Shown in pieces: positions 1-8,812 of a DNA stretch of 64,000 bases (within the stretch, counting starts at the first letter, position 1; each line of letters begins with the position of its first letter). The position numbers were made by a program, and so were the translations under genes. The stretch is from Pelobacter seleniigenes DSM 18267 (GTDB lineage: Bacteria; Desulfobacterota; Desulfuromonadia; Desulfuromonadales; Geopsychrobacteraceae): positions 228,855 through 292,854 of the forward strand of contig NZ_JOMG01000001.1 in assembly GCF_000711225.1 (NCBI RefSeq), read 5' to 3'. The notes under the pieces are model-generated. The model ran no database searches. It was not told the origin of the DNA and worked only from the letters and a program-made list of their open reading frames with translations.

Positions 1-346
1 CAAGCAATTGTTCCGGCTCAAAAGGCTTCTCTATGAAATCATAGGCACCCTGGCGCATGGCATCCACCGCCATTTGCACATCGCCATGGGCAGTCACCAG
101 AACCACCGGGATGTCCGGATCAAGGGCCGTGATCCGGCCCAATAAAGCCATCCCGTCCATCCGCGGCATCCGAACATCGCTCACCACCACCCCGGGAAAA
201 GCTTCCGTCAGCTGCTGAAGGGCAGCCTGGGCCTCAGGAAAACTTTTAATCGTATAGCCGGAAAGTTCCAGCCACTGGCCGGTGGCCGCCCGCATATCGG
301 CGTCGTCATCGACGAGAAAAATAATTTTTTTATCTTCTGTACTCAT
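1..346 (-). CDS. dctD: DctD-like response regulator, receiver domain (cut by window edge)
   Basis: Only the first 115 codons are in the window. They form a CheY-like receiver: the acidic DDD cluster lies at residues 13-15, the phospho-acceptor aspartate is D57 in the VVVSDVRMP strand, and the KPF lysine motif is present near residue 108. The sequence style (VVSDVRMPRMDGMALL, YDFIEKPF) is that of DctD-type sigma-54 activators. The ATG lies four bases after the stop of the DctB-like kinase, so the two are co-transcribed and form a cognate pair. The AAA+ and helix-turn-helix parts are outside the window, so the DctD assignment rests on the receiver and on its kinase neighbour. Confidence 0.75.
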   Translation of the reverse strand, partial: MSTEDKKIIFLVDDDADMRAATGQWLELSGYTIKSFPEAQAALQQLTEAFPGVVVSDVRMPRMDGMALLGRITALDPDIPVVLVTAHGDVQMAVDAMRQGAYDFIEKPFEPEQLL

Positions 347-349
347 CTT

Positions 350-2131
350 TTAAAGATTCCTTCTCGGCAGCCGGACCACAAACCGTGCGCCGCCTTCAAC
401 CAGATTCTGAGCCCGGATTGTCCCGCCAAGATCAGAAACGATGCGGTAGGAAATCGACAAACCGAGCCCCAGCCCTTCTCCGACATCCTTGGTGGTAAAA
501 AACGGCGTAAAAATTTCTTCAATATGCTCCTTTGCAATTCCGGGGCCGCTGTCGCGGATGGTAAGTTCCACATCGATATTGTCCGCAGTCACTTTGATCC
601 AGAGATTTTTTTCCGGACATTCCAGCATCGCATCAACGGCATTGCCGATCAGGTTGACCAGCACCTGCTTGATCTTGGCGCGTTCCCCGGCCAGCACCAG
701 CGGACTTTCAGGAAGCTCGCAATGGAGCTTGATGCCGTTGGCCGTCAGCAACGGCCCGGTGATGCCCAGCACCTCATCAAGGCAATCCTGCAACACCACC
801 TGTTCCTTCCGCTTGGGTGCCTTATGGGCGAAAATTTTCAGCTGGGCGGTTATCGACGCCATATGATCGGTGATTCTGGACATCGAAACCAGGGTATCCC
901 GGACCTGTTCGGTATTGTGCCGCTCCAGCAGCAACCGACAACTGGCCGCGTGGGTCCGAATGGCGGCAATCGGTTGGTTCAACTCGTGGACAATCCCTGC
1001 CGCCATATGGCCAAGAGCCGCCAGCTTTCCGGTTTGCACCAGTTCATCCTGGGCCGCACGCAAAGCTTTTTCGGTCCGGATCCGCTCGGCCACTTCATCC
1101 TGCAGCCGCAGGTTCATTTCGCGGACCGCTTCGGCTTCCTGGGCCTTGCGCCGGGAAATCTGCTTTTGCCGGCGCTCGCGGACATACATGCCGAAAGCCA
1201 AAAACAGCAGCGCCAAAACCGAACCGATGACGGCCACCGATTTTTCCCGTTCGTCGACAGCCGCCAGGGGCAACAGGTGGTGAATCTGCCAGCCCTGATC
1301 CGGCAATGGCCGTGACAGCATCAGATACTTTTCGCCCTGATAGCGAACGATCTTCTTCCCTTGCGCCAGAGTCTGAAGCGGTTTCAGATCGAGCAGATCC
1401 AACGCCTGGTTGCCGTATTGCTTGCCGGCCTGGATGGCCGCGATCTGTTCCTGCCCAAGGGGCGTCAGGGTACGGTAGCGCCAGTCCGCCCGGCTGGACA
1501 AAAAGAGGACGCCGTTGGAATCGCTGACCAGCACGGTCTCCCCTCCCTGGTGCCAGTCATCCTGCAACGGGGCCAGGTCAACCTTGACGATCACCGCGCC
1601 GAGGAATTCGGAGTCCTCAAAGACGGGATGGGACATGAAATACCCGGGCTGCCCGGTGGTTGCCCCGATGCCGAAATACCACCCCCTGCGGCCGGCTTTG
1701 GCGTCCAGAAAATAGGGGCGGAAACCGTAATTCTGCCCAGCGTAGGTGTGCTCGTCCCGCCAATTGCTGGCCGCCAGAGTATCTCCGTCGATATCCATGA
1801 CGTAAAGAGCTTCCGAACCCGCTTCCCTGTTCAGCGATTCCAGATAGTAATCCACCCCGTCCACGGCCCCGGAACCGGCCAGCAGCGAGCGCACCGCCCG
1901 GTTATGGGAGAGGACATAGGGGAGATAGGCATAGCGGCTCAGTGCGGCCCGCAAGGTACTGGAATAAAGGGTCAGCCGTTCCTCACCGGTTTTGACAAAG
2001 GAATCCAGCGCTTCACCATAGGCCCAGGTTGAAACCCGCCAGACAATAACGGCAGCCACCAGCAGGCCCGCCAGCACCAGCCAGACCGGTCTGATCCGGT
2101 TATGCAACTGAACTTTCCGCTTTTTTACCAT
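350..2131 (-). CDS. dctB: DctB-like sensor histidine kinase
   Basis: This is a membrane-bound kinase that probably senses C4-dicarboxylates in the periplasm and phosphorylates the adjacent DctD-like regulator. The order is an N-terminal membrane helix, a periplasmic double-Cache-type region of about 250 residues, a second membrane helix, a coiled coil, HisKA with the DctB-style motif HELNQP (His382), and HATPase_c (DSGPGIA, GLGLGLS). The reading frame stays open to a start at 2206, but that start lacks a ribosome site and overlaps the upstream gene. The ATG at 2131 follows AGGGTGAGC and gives 593 residues, so I prefer it. The ELNQP form in place of HEIRNP is characteristic of the DctB family. 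The ligand is inferred from the family. Confidence 0.85.
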   Translation of the reverse strand: MVKKRKVQLHNRIRPVWLVLAGLLVAAVIVWRVSTWAYGEALDSFVKTGEERLTLYSSTLRAALSRYAYLPYVLSHNRAVRSLLAGSGAVDGVDYYLESLNREAGSEALYVMDIDGDTLAASNWRDEHTYAGQNYGFRPYFLDAKAGRRGWYFGIGATTGQPGYFMSHPVFEDSEFLGAVIVKVDLAPLQDDWHQGGETVLVSDSNGVLFLSSRADWRYRTLTPLGQEQIAAIQAGKQYGNQALDLLDLKPLQTLAQGKKIVRYQGEKYLMLSRPLPDQGWQIHHLLPLAAVDEREKSVAVIGSVLALLFLAFGMYVRERRQKQISRRKAQEAEAVREMNLRLQDEVAERIRTEKALRAAQDELVQTGKLAALGHMAAGIVHELNQPIAAIRTHAASCRLLLERHNTEQVRDTLVSMSRITDHMASITAQLKIFAHKAPKRKEQVVLQDCLDEVLGITGPLLTANGIKLHCELPESPLVLAGERAKIKQVLVNLIGNAVDAMLECPEKNLWIKVTADNIDVELTIRDSGPGIAKEHIEEIFTPFFTTKDVGEGLGLGLSISYRIVSDLGGTIRAQNLVEGGARFVVRLPRRNL

Positions 2132-2189
2132 GCTCACCCTGTCGCCAAGATCACCACCGGTCAGTTGTTCAGCGGCATCCGTTTTCTCC

Positions 2190-3386
2190 TCAAAGCCCTT
2201 TGACATTGATCACGAATTTGAGATAACGCCCTTCCGGGAACGTCACCGGACAGGGAAAATCCTCCGGCTGTCCGCCGACAAAAATCGTCCGCAGCTCGTC
2301 ATGGCTTTGTAAAGCACCCCGGCGCAGTTCCTTCAGATAATCTTCGATAGACACCTTCTGATGGTTTGACGAACTCACCAGCAGACCGCCGGGTTCCAAA
2401 AGGGGCAAGGTTGCCGCCACCAATTTCGCCGTCCCGCCCTGGGTGGAAAAGCGGCTCTTTCGGGTGGTAGAGAATGAAGGCGGATCAAATAGAATAACAT
2501 CGAACCGGGTTCCGCTTGCCTGCATTTTCGCCAACTCGGCGAAAACATCGGCGACAATAAAGCGATGTCGACCGCTGGCCAGCTTGTTGAGTTTGAAATT
2601 ATCCTCGGCAATGCCGAGATATTTCGCAGAGACGTCGACACTGGTGACCGCAGCGGCGCCGGCCGCCGCAGCCGCGACCGAAAAAGCCCCGGTAAACGCG
2701 AACAGGTTCAGCACCCGCTTGCCGACAACCCGCGGCATGAGCTCAAGACGATTTCTGCGCTGGTCCGGGAAGATGCCGGTGTTCAGCCCTTCGCTCAGAT
2801 CAACCAGATAGGAAATGCCGTGCTCCTGCACGATCAACGGCACCGGGGCCGCTGCTCCCCAGCACAGGCTGCTGTATTTCTTACTGTTTGCCTTGGCCTC
2901 CAGGGCACGGGTTTCCTGCGGCCGCAGCTTACGGTAGATCCCGCGCGGGGTAAAAACCTTAACCAACGCCGACGTTATCAGCTCCCGATAACGATCCCAG
3001 GCGCCGGTATAGAGCTGCAGCATCAGATAGTCGCCGTAGCGGTCGACGGTCAATCCGGGCAGACCGTCGCCTTCGCCGTTGACCAGCCGGTAAACATCGG
3101 TTTCCGTCAGTTGGGCGTGTTCCCGCAGAGCCTTTGCCGCGAGAAATTTCTCCTCAAACCAATGGGCTGACAGCTTGACCTGGCCACGCGCCAGCACCCG
3201 GGCAATGATCCGGTCGCCGGGGTCGAGCAGAGCCGTTGCCAAAGGCTTGCCGGCCTGGTTCTGCAACAGCACTAGGTCTCCGCTTGCGCCTTTTGTCCAG
3301 CCCTTGGTGTAACGATCCGCAATAATCCACGGATGGCCCAATTCCAGCATTCGTTCCGTCTCCGGGCCAACCCGGTATCCGTCCAT
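2190..3386 (-). CDS. Class I SAM-dependent rRNA methyltransferase (RlmI-like, PUA domain)
   Basis: The 398-residue protein has an N-terminal PUA-like RNA-binding part (about 1-80), a linking region, and a Rossmann methyltransferase. The SAM loop is VLNLFAFTGAFS, the acidic end of strand two is VTSVDVS, and the catalytic-site motif is LFDPPSFS. This arrangement matches the YccW/RlmI family, which makes 5-methylcytosine in 23S rRNA. Substrate position cannot be read from sequence. The start has AAGGAG five bases upstream. It ends within the longest possible reading frame of the downstream dctB-like kinase, so the genes are tightly packed and probably share a transcript, although their functions appear unrelated. 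Confidence 0.8.
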   Translation of the reverse strand: MDGYRVGPETERMLELGHPWIIADRYTKGWTKGASGDLVLLQNQAGKPLATALLDPGDRIIARVLARGQVKLSAHWFEEKFLAAKALREHAQLTETDVYRLVNGEGDGLPGLTVDRYGDYLMLQLYTGAWDRYRELITSALVKVFTPRGIYRKLRPQETRALEAKANSKKYSSLCWGAAAPVPLIVQEHGISYLVDLSEGLNTGIFPDQRRNRLELMPRVVGKRVLNLFAFTGAFSVAAAAAGAAAVTSVDVSAKYLGIAEDNFKLNKLASGRHRFIVADVFAELAKMQASGTRFDVILFDPPSFSTTRKSRFSTQGGTAKLVAATLPLLEPGGLLVSSSNHQKVSIEDYLKELRRGALQSHDELRTIFVGGQPEDFPCPVTFPEGRYLKFVINVKGL

Positions 3387-3613
3387 ACATTCTCCTTGAA
3401 TTTGAGGATCGCCAATTTTGCAATCGCAACCCTCAGAGTAACAGAAATGCTATAGTAGCATCTTTGGCCAGGCGCACCGCATCCTTCTCACTACGGAATG
3501 AGGCTGGTCCCTGACCAGGATCCTGATCCGCTCCAAGCTGGGCATCGGCAGCTTTTTTTCGATCGCCTCTTGACTTTCGCGGTAACAGACAAAAATACTG
3601 TAAAGGTAAAAAA

Positions 3614-3644
3614 TTGCCAAAACTTTTATTTTTAAATGTATACT
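3614..3644 (+). promoter_or_regulatory. Candidate sigma-70 promoter of the methyltransferase gene
   Basis: TTGCCA at 3614-3619 and TATACT at 3639-3644 each match consensus at five of six positions. The 19-base spacer is longer than ideal. A second weaker pair (TTGACT 3570-3575, AATACT 3594-3599, spacer 18) lies just upstream. The downstream ATG has a GAGGAG ribosome site. Confidence 0.4.
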
Positions 3645-3671
3645 ACCCGCAAAATCTCTTGAGGAGTTTGC

Positions 3672-4466
3672 ATGGATAGCAAGTTTAAAAACCAGGTCCG
3701 CGAACAGTTCGGTAAGACTGCCGCCGCCTATGTCGAAGCAACACATTTTTCAGGTGGCAAAGACCTGGAAGAGGCGGCCAGGCTGCTCAAGCCGACCCAC
3801 GACGACAACTTGCTGGACGTTGCCTGTGCCGGTGGTCACATGGCGCTATTTTTCGCCCCCTTGGTCAGGCAGGTGGTCGCATCGGACCTGACCATGCAGA
3901 TGCTGAAGAAGGCGCAGGAACACATTGCGGAAGAAGGTCGCGTCGACAACGTTATCTTTCGCGAGGCCGACGCCGAAGACCTGCCCTTCCCGGCCGGTTC
4001 TTTTACCCTGCTCACCTGTCGCATCGCCCCCCATCACTTTCCGGATGTCCCCAGGGCCTTGCGTGAGTTCCATCGGGTGCTCCGGCGTGGCGGTCGAATG
4101 GCGATCATCGATACCCTGATGCCTGCCGATCCCGAAATTGCCGATTTTTTCCAGACCATGGAAAAAATGCGCAACCCGACCCATATCAGGGCCTACAGCG
4201 AGCAGGAATGGCGGCAAATGGTCGAAGATGCAGAATTGATCCTGCAGGAAACCATCATCATCTCGAAAACCCATGATTTTCAGGAATGGGTCAAAACCGC
4301 CGGACTCAACCGTGCCCGGGTTCAGGAACTGAACAAATATTTCATGGATGCCCCACCTAAAGTCCACGATTTTTTCCAGATCGAATCTTTTGCCGGCGAA
4401 GTGGAAAGCTACACCGACCAGAAACTGCTGATTTATGCCACCCGCAAAGAGAAAGAGAAAAAATAA
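3672..4466 (+). CDS. Class I SAM-dependent methyltransferase (UbiE/COQ5-like)
   Basis: This 264-residue cytoplasmic methyltransferase has motif I at about residues 47-57 (LLDVACAGGH), the acidic residue of motif II in VVASDLT, and a motif IV/post-I region with DVPRALREFHRVLRRGGRM. That last block is typical of Methyltransf_11 enzymes of the UbiE group. The substrate is not evident; UbiE itself has further conserved blocks that I do not see, so a menaquinone role is not claimed. The start follows TTGAGGAGTTTGC. It is followed after 63 bases by the NRDE gene on the same strand. Confidence 0.75.
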   Translation: MDSKFKNQVREQFGKTAAAYVEATHFSGGKDLEEAARLLKPTHDDNLLDVACAGGHMALFFAPLVRQVVASDLTMQMLKKAQEHIAEEGRVDNVIFREADAEDLPFPAGSFTLLTCRIAPHHFPDVPRALREFHRVLRRGGRMAIIDTLMPADPEIADFFQTMEKMRNPTHIRAYSEQEWRQMVEDAELILQETIIISKTHDFQEWVKTAGLNRARVQELNKYFMDAPPKVHDFFQIESFAGEVESYTDQKLLIYATRKEKEKK

Positions 4467-4529
4467 CCCGGCAGCCGCGCCCGTTTCGATGTGCAATAGG
4501 CTCGGCATCAGACCTTCTCCGTTAACTGC

Positions 4530-5303
4530 ATGTGCCTGATTCTATTTGCCTACAAAGCCCACCCGCGCTATCCGCTGGTGGTGGCGGCCAATCGTGACGA
4601 AGCCTACAGCCGTCCGACGCAACCGGTCCACTGGTGGCCTGACCGCCCAGCGCTGCTCGCCGGCAAAGATCTTGAAGGTGGCGGCACCTGGCTCGGCATC
4701 ACCCGCAGTGGCGACTTCGCCGCCCTGACCAATGTCCGCTCAGGCACTCCACCGACCGGAAATTTCCGCAGCCGTGGCGAGCTCCCCCTGCTGTTTCTGG
4801 ATCAACAACTCTCCACTCTCCGTTTCGTCACCCGGTTGCAGGAATCCCGAACCGCCTATCGTGGTTACAATCTCCTCTTCGGCCATTACACTCAGCTGCA
4901 GCATTATTCCAATGCTACCGGCACCGTCACTCCCCTGCAGGCCGGAATTCACGGGCTTAGCAACGCGACCCTGGATACGCCCTGGCCAAAGGTCGCCAAA
5001 GGCAAAAAACGCCTTGCCGAAACGCTCCGCAACCCGGAGCCAGACCCTGCAAAGCTGCTGGCCATCCTTGAGGACCGGGACATCGCGCCGGACCACCAGC
5101 TCCCCGCCACCGGCATCAGCCTGGAATTGGAGCGTCAGCTATCCCCAGCGTTTATCCACACGCCCAATTACGGAACCCGCAGCTCCTGCCTGCTCCTTAT
5201 CGACCGGGACGGCCAGGTCAGCCTGCTGGAAAAAGAAAGAGCCCCGCGCGAGGGCTCTCTCTTGAAGCATCAGTTTCGGATAACCAGCAAGTCTGCCGAT
5301 TAA
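4530..5303 (+). CDS. NRDE-family protein (TANGO2-like)
   Basis: The 257-residue protein starts with MCLI, placing a conserved cysteine at position 2, and carries the family-defining N-R-D-E motif at residues 21-24. A GG-TWLGI motif follows, as in TANGO2/NRDE proteins. Such proteins are N-terminal-nucleophile-fold relatives linked to haem or lipid handling in other organisms. The bacterial role is not settled. No clear ribosome site precedes the ATG. The stop overlaps that of the convergent OmpA gene by three bases, and the 3' end of this gene contains the terminator of that gene on the other strand. Confidence 0.8.
   Translation: MCLILFAYKAHPRYPLVVAANRDEAYSRPTQPVHWWPDRPALLAGKDLEGGGTWLGITRSGDFAALTNVRSGTPPTGNFRSRGELPLLFLDQQLSTLRFVTRLQESRTAYRGYNLLFGHYTQLQHYSNATGTVTPLQAGIHGLSNATLDTPWPKVAKGKKRLAETLRNPEPDPAKLLAILEDRDIAPDHQLPATGISLELERQLSPAFIHTPNYGTRSSCLLLIDRDGQVSLLEKERAPREGSLLKHQFRITSKSAD
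5228..5258 (-). terminator. Intrinsic terminator of the OmpA-family gene, inside the NRDE gene
   Basis: Read on the minus strand, AGAGCCC (from 5258) pairs with GGGCTCT (to 5238) around a seven-base loop and is followed by a T-rich run (5237-5228). It lies about 40 bases beyond the OmpA stop and inside the coding end of the convergent gene. Confidence 0.7.
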
Positions 5304-5989
5304 TTGGCTCCGGCATTTTTATTCGGGACCACGAAGATTTCCACTCGGCGGTTCCGGGCTCGTCCATCCGCGGTATCATTACTGGCGATCGGCTCCATTT
5401 CACCGTGACCTTCGGTCCCCATCCGCTGTTGTGCCACACCATGGCTGATCAGATAGTTAGCGACCGCATTGGCCCGACGCAGCGACAGGTCGAGATTATA
5501 CTGTTCGGAACCGACACTGTCGGTATGGCCGACCACCAGGATCTGGGTCTGCGGATAACGGGCCATGATATCGGCAATTTTATTCAGGGATGAGTAAAAT
5601 GTCGGCTTCAGGCTGGCCGAGTTGAAGTCGAATGAGACCTCACTGCTCATGGTCAGCTTGAGGATTTCATTCTGCTGGCGCTCGATTTCAATCTGATGCT
5701 GGGCCTGTTCGGTGGACAGTTGCTGTTCAAACTCGGTCTGTTGCTTGTCCATATAAGCGCCAGCCCCGGCACCAAGAGCGCCACCGGCGGCACCGCCGAT
5801 CAGAGCCCCGCGCAACGCGCCGCCGGAATGATCGTTCTGGTAGCCGATAATGGCCCCGGAGAGAGCCCCGACCAGAGCGCCGATGCCGGCACCTTTCTTA
5901 GTATTTTCATGAGTCGTATTGGTAGCACAGCCGCTCAGACCGACGACAAGAAACAGCACGACAACTAACAGCAATGGATCACGTTTCAT
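5300..5989 (-). CDS. OmpA-family outer-membrane lipoprotein (YiaD-like)
   Basis: The 229-residue precursor has a lipoprotein signal ending in LSGC (lipid-bearing Cys21). A glycine-zipper stretch follows (about 33-82, repeated GALxGAxxG and GGAxGGA), then a short coiled segment, then a C-terminal OmpA peptidoglycan-binding domain. That domain shows the expected FDFNSASLKP, VVGHTDSVGS, LSLRRANAVANYL and GRARNRRVEI motifs. It should anchor the outer membrane to murein; the glycine zipper may insert into the membrane. AGGAG precedes the ATG. It is transcribed alone between two terminators. Confidence 0.9.
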   Translation of the reverse strand: MKRDPLLLVVVLFLVVGLSGCATNTTHENTKKGAGIGALVGALSGAIIGYQNDHSGGALRGALIGGAAGGALGAGAGAYMDKQQTEFEQQLSTEQAQHQIEIERQQNEILKLTMSSEVSFDFNSASLKPTFYSSLNKIADIMARYPQTQILVVGHTDSVGSEQYNLDLSLRRANAVANYLISHGVAQQRMGTEGHGEMEPIASNDTADGRARNRRVEIFVVPNKNAGAN

Positions 5990-6071
5990 TTTTTTACTCC
6001 TGAAAACAGATTAAGATGAAAATTCTTTCAAGATTATATCCGGGTTAAGGGAAAATCAACAGCCAAGGAAT

Positions 6072-6099
6072 AAAAAAAGGGAGGCCCAAAGGACCTCCC
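6072..6099 (-). terminator. Intrinsic terminator of citrate synthase
   Basis: On the minus strand GGGAGG pairs with CCTCCC (6099 to 6079) and is followed by seven T residues (6078-6072), about 45 bases past the citrate synthase stop. Confidence 0.85.
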
Positions 6100-6140
6100 C
6101 ATTAGCAACAACAGAAAACAGTAACTTCAAAAGATTGCCA

Positions 6141-7454
6141 TCATTTGATCCCGACAGCGTCTTCCAGCATGGCTGTCGTCACCGACTTCGGCCGCTCGAT
6201 ACCATAACCGAGTGCGCGGTCCCAGGTAATATTGGCCAAGCAGCCAAGGGCGCGGCCGATACCGAACAGGACGGTGTAAAATTCATATTGGGTCACCCCG
6301 TAATACCACTGGATAACACCGGACTGAGCATCGACGTTCGGCCAGGGGTTCTTGGCTTTACCATGTTCCTGCAGGACACCCGGAGCAACATCGAAAATCA
6401 TGCTGATCAACTTGAACAGCGGGTAATCTTTCAACCCCGGAGTCTTGAGGCAGAATTCGCGTTGCGAAGTATACCGCGGGTCGGTTTTGCGCAGCACGGC
6501 ATGCCCGTAACCCGGAATAACCTGCCCGCTGTTCAGGGTCGCCCAGAGCGCTTCTTTCAACTTCTCCTCGGTCGGAACCTCTCCACCCAGATGGAACATG
6601 AAATTCTGGGTCCAGCGCAACACTTCTTCGTTGGCCAGACCGTGTAACGGACCAGCCAGACCGTTGATCCCGGCGCTGTAGGCATAGTAGGCATCCGACA
6701 GGGCGGAAGCGACAAGGTGCGTGGCATGGGCCGACACATTGCCGGACTCATGGTCGGAGTGGATGATGAAATACATCCGCGCGACATCGTCATACGGCTT
6801 GTCGATGCCCATCATCCGGGCGAAGTTGCCGCCCAAATCCAGATCCGGGTCAGCCGGAATATGGGTGTCGCCTTTGTACTTCATCCGGTAGATGTAAGCA
6901 CCGATGGAAGGCAACTTTGCCATCAGGTTGCTGGCATCTTCAAACATATCTTCCCAGCAGGTCATTTTGTTGAATTTACCTGAGGAATAGGTGTGGGAGA
7001 ACACCGAATCCCGCTGCATAGCCAGAATTGCGGAGGAGAACATGGCCATGGGGTGAGAGTCGCGCGGCATGGCACGCAGCACATCGATGACATAGGCCGG
7101 AACCTGAGAGCGTTTTTTCCAGTCCTCGACGACCTCAAGAGTCTGCTCCATGGTCGGCACATCGCCGGTCAACAGCATCCACCAGAAGCCCTCGACATAG
7201 GGATAATCGCTCCCCGGCACCTTGGGCAGGGCCGCAAAGGTTTCCGGAATCGTTTTGCCACGGAAACGAATCCCCTCAAAAGGATCCAGATAGGAGATAT
7301 CGGTCACCAGGCACTTGATGCCGCGGGCGCCGCCGATGGCCTGACCAACCGTAACCTCGCCGAGACTGACATCGGAATATTCCTTGACCAGCTTCATCGT
7401 ACGAGGGCGATGTTCAGCAATCTTTTGAGCCAGTACTTTTTTTAATGACGACAT
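6141..7454 (-). CDS. gltA: Citrate synthase, eukaryote-like type
   Basis: The 437-residue protein condenses oxaloacetate and acetyl-CoA to citrate. Active-site regions are easy to see: the His in PLHGLANEE, the second His in GYGHAVLRKTDPRY, and the Asp in NVDAQSG near the C-terminus. The N-terminal part (GLPxxx-free ALPKVPGS, EGFWWMLLTG, MFSSAILAMQRDS) resembles the mitochondrial/eukaryotic form. Geobacter relatives are known to carry this form in place of the usual bacterial hexameric type. The start has AAAGGAGAGAGATT directly upstream. It stands alone with its own promoter and terminator and is consistent with a complete TCA cycle for acetate oxidation. Confidence 0.93.
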   Translation of the reverse strand: MSSLKKVLAQKIAEHRPRTMKLVKEYSDVSLGEVTVGQAIGGARGIKCLVTDISYLDPFEGIRFRGKTIPETFAALPKVPGSDYPYVEGFWWMLLTGDVPTMEQTLEVVEDWKKRSQVPAYVIDVLRAMPRDSHPMAMFSSAILAMQRDSVFSHTYSSGKFNKMTCWEDMFEDASNLMAKLPSIGAYIYRMKYKGDTHIPADPDLDLGGNFARMMGIDKPYDDVARMYFIIHSDHESGNVSAHATHLVASALSDAYYAYSAGINGLAGPLHGLANEEVLRWTQNFMFHLGGEVPTEEKLKEALWATLNSGQVIPGYGHAVLRKTDPRYTSQREFCLKTPGLKDYPLFKLISMIFDVAPGVLQEHGKAKNPWPNVDAQSGVIQWYYGVTQYEFYTVLFGIGRALGCLANITWDRALGYGIERPKSVTTAMLEDAVGIK

Positions 7455-7518
7455 AATCTCTCTCCTTTAAAATGGGTGTTGACACAGTCATTGGCCCTGT
7501 CGAGCCGAAATGAAAAAC

Positions 7519-7542
7519 CTGCAACACCGGTAAATGTTGCAG
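7519..7542. promoter_or_regulatory. Inverted repeat in the citrate synthase leader
   Basis: CTGCAACA (7519-7526) and TGTTGCAG (7535-7542) are perfect inverted copies around eight bases, 65-88 bases upstream of the citrate synthase ATG. It could be an operator or an RNA hairpin in the roughly 200-base leader. No regulator is assigned. Confidence 0.4.
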
Positions 7543-7658
7543 CAATACAGGAAATGATAAAAACAAAAAGCGCCCGCCCGAACGTCATTTTATTTTCATC
7601 CCTGCAAACAGTGCCGGGATAGTAAGAAATAGGGGAAAAACGATCCTTAAAAACCTTC

Positions 7659-7730
7659 CTTCTCTTAAATTTCCAAATATCGTTCTAGCAACTCGAGCCC
7701 CTGTTTGTCAAGCTGTAAATTGTATACAAT
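7659..7730 (-). promoter_or_regulatory. Candidate citrate synthase promoter with upstream palindrome ATTGTATACAAT
   Basis: On the minus strand a perfect TTGACA is followed after about 18 bases by TAGAAC, placing transcription start near 7670 and leaving a leader of roughly 200 bases. Just upstream of the -35 box (7719-7730) is a perfect 12-base palindrome, ATTGTATACAAT. Such TTGTATACAA dyads are typical of FCD-type GntR regulators. The site also lies upstream of dusB on the plus strand, so either gene could be the target. Confidence 0.45.
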
Positions 7731-7828
7731 ATCCCAGAAGAAAAACTCAGCCAGGGGAATAAAACAGGCCCGATAACGCCATTTTTTCCTTGCTCTTCAG
7801 CAAGATACTGATAAGATGCCTAAATATT

Positions 7829-8812
7829 ATGCAAAAAAAGTCTCTCCAGATAAAATCATTAAAGTTAACCAGTCCGGTTATTTTAGCTCCTATGGCAGGA
7901 ATCAGCAATCTCCCCTACCGTAGAATTATGAAATCTTTCGGAGCAGGATTGGTCTATACGGAGATGGTGAGCGCCAACGGCATGATCCGGGAAGGCAAGA
8001 AAACCAGGCAGTTACTAGAGTCTCATGCAAGTGAATTTCCGTTAGGAATTCAGCTGTTCGGGGACGATCCCGAGGTTCTTGGCGAAGCGGCGCAGCTGAT
8101 TGCCGATGCCGGAGCCCTGCTCGATATCAACATGGGCTGCCCGGTCAAAAAAGTTATCCGCAGTGGCGCCGGAAGTGCCCTGTTAAGGTCTCCGGAGCGG
8201 GTTAAAAGGATCATCGGTACGGTTCGCCGGGCCTACTCCGGCCCCCTGACCATAAAAATTCGTTCCGGCTGGGACGAAGAATCCATCAATTTTTTGACGA
8301 TCGGCCGCATCGCCGAAGCGGAAGGTGCGGATGCCTTGACCCTGCACCCCAGAACCCGCAGCCAGGCCTTTACCGGGCAGGCCCATTGGGAGTTAATTGG
8401 CGAGCTGAAAAAAACGGTCAGTATACCGGTGTTTGGAAGTGGCGACATCACCACCCCGGAAGAGGCCCGAAAGATGTTCTCCGAAACCGGTTGCGACGCG
8501 GTGATGATCGGCCGGGGCGGTTACGGAAACCCCTGGTTGATCGAGCAGATCAATCAGCTGCTGGCCAACCAGCCGGTGCTGCAGCCGGGCGTCACCGAGA
8601 AACTCCGGGTGGCCCTGTTGCACCTGCAGTATCATCAGGACCTGTTCGGCGACCGGAAAACCGTTCTCGACATGCGCAAGCATCTGTGTTGGTATGCCCG
8701 CGGACTGCAGGGCGCCAGCCAATTTCGCAAGGAACTGCAACAGTGTGACTGTCTGACCAATGTGATCAGACTCACCGAAGCGTTTTTCACCCAGACTGAA
8801 GAAGCGGCATGA
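7829..8812 (+). CDS. dusB: tRNA-dihydrouridine synthase DusB (NifR3 family)
   Basis: This FMN enzyme reduces uridine to dihydrouridine in the tRNA D-loop. The TIM-barrel opens with PVILAPMAGISNLPYR, the catalytic Cys is in DINMGCPVKKV, and the FMN phosphate site is around VFGSGDITT and AVMIGRGGYGNPWL. The ATG at 7829 gives 327 residues; the frame extends to a TTG at 7790 but the extra residues do not match the family. The stop overlaps the start of the following kinase (ATGA), and an NtrC-like regulator follows. The order matches nifR3-ntrB-ntrC of alphaproteobacteria. Confidence 0.9.
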   Translation: MQKKSLQIKSLKLTSPVILAPMAGISNLPYRRIMKSFGAGLVYTEMVSANGMIREGKKTRQLLESHASEFPLGIQLFGDDPEVLGEAAQLIADAGALLDINMGCPVKKVIRSGAGSALLRSPERVKRIIGTVRRAYSGPLTIKIRSGWDEESINFLTIGRIAEAEGADALTLHPRTRSQAFTGQAHWELIGELKKTVSIPVFGSGDITTPEEARKMFSETGCDAVMIGRGGYGNPWLIEQINQLLANQPVLQPGVTEKLRVALLHLQYHQDLFGDRKTVLDMRKHLCWYARGLQGASQFRKELQQCDCLTNVIRLTEAFFTQTEEAA

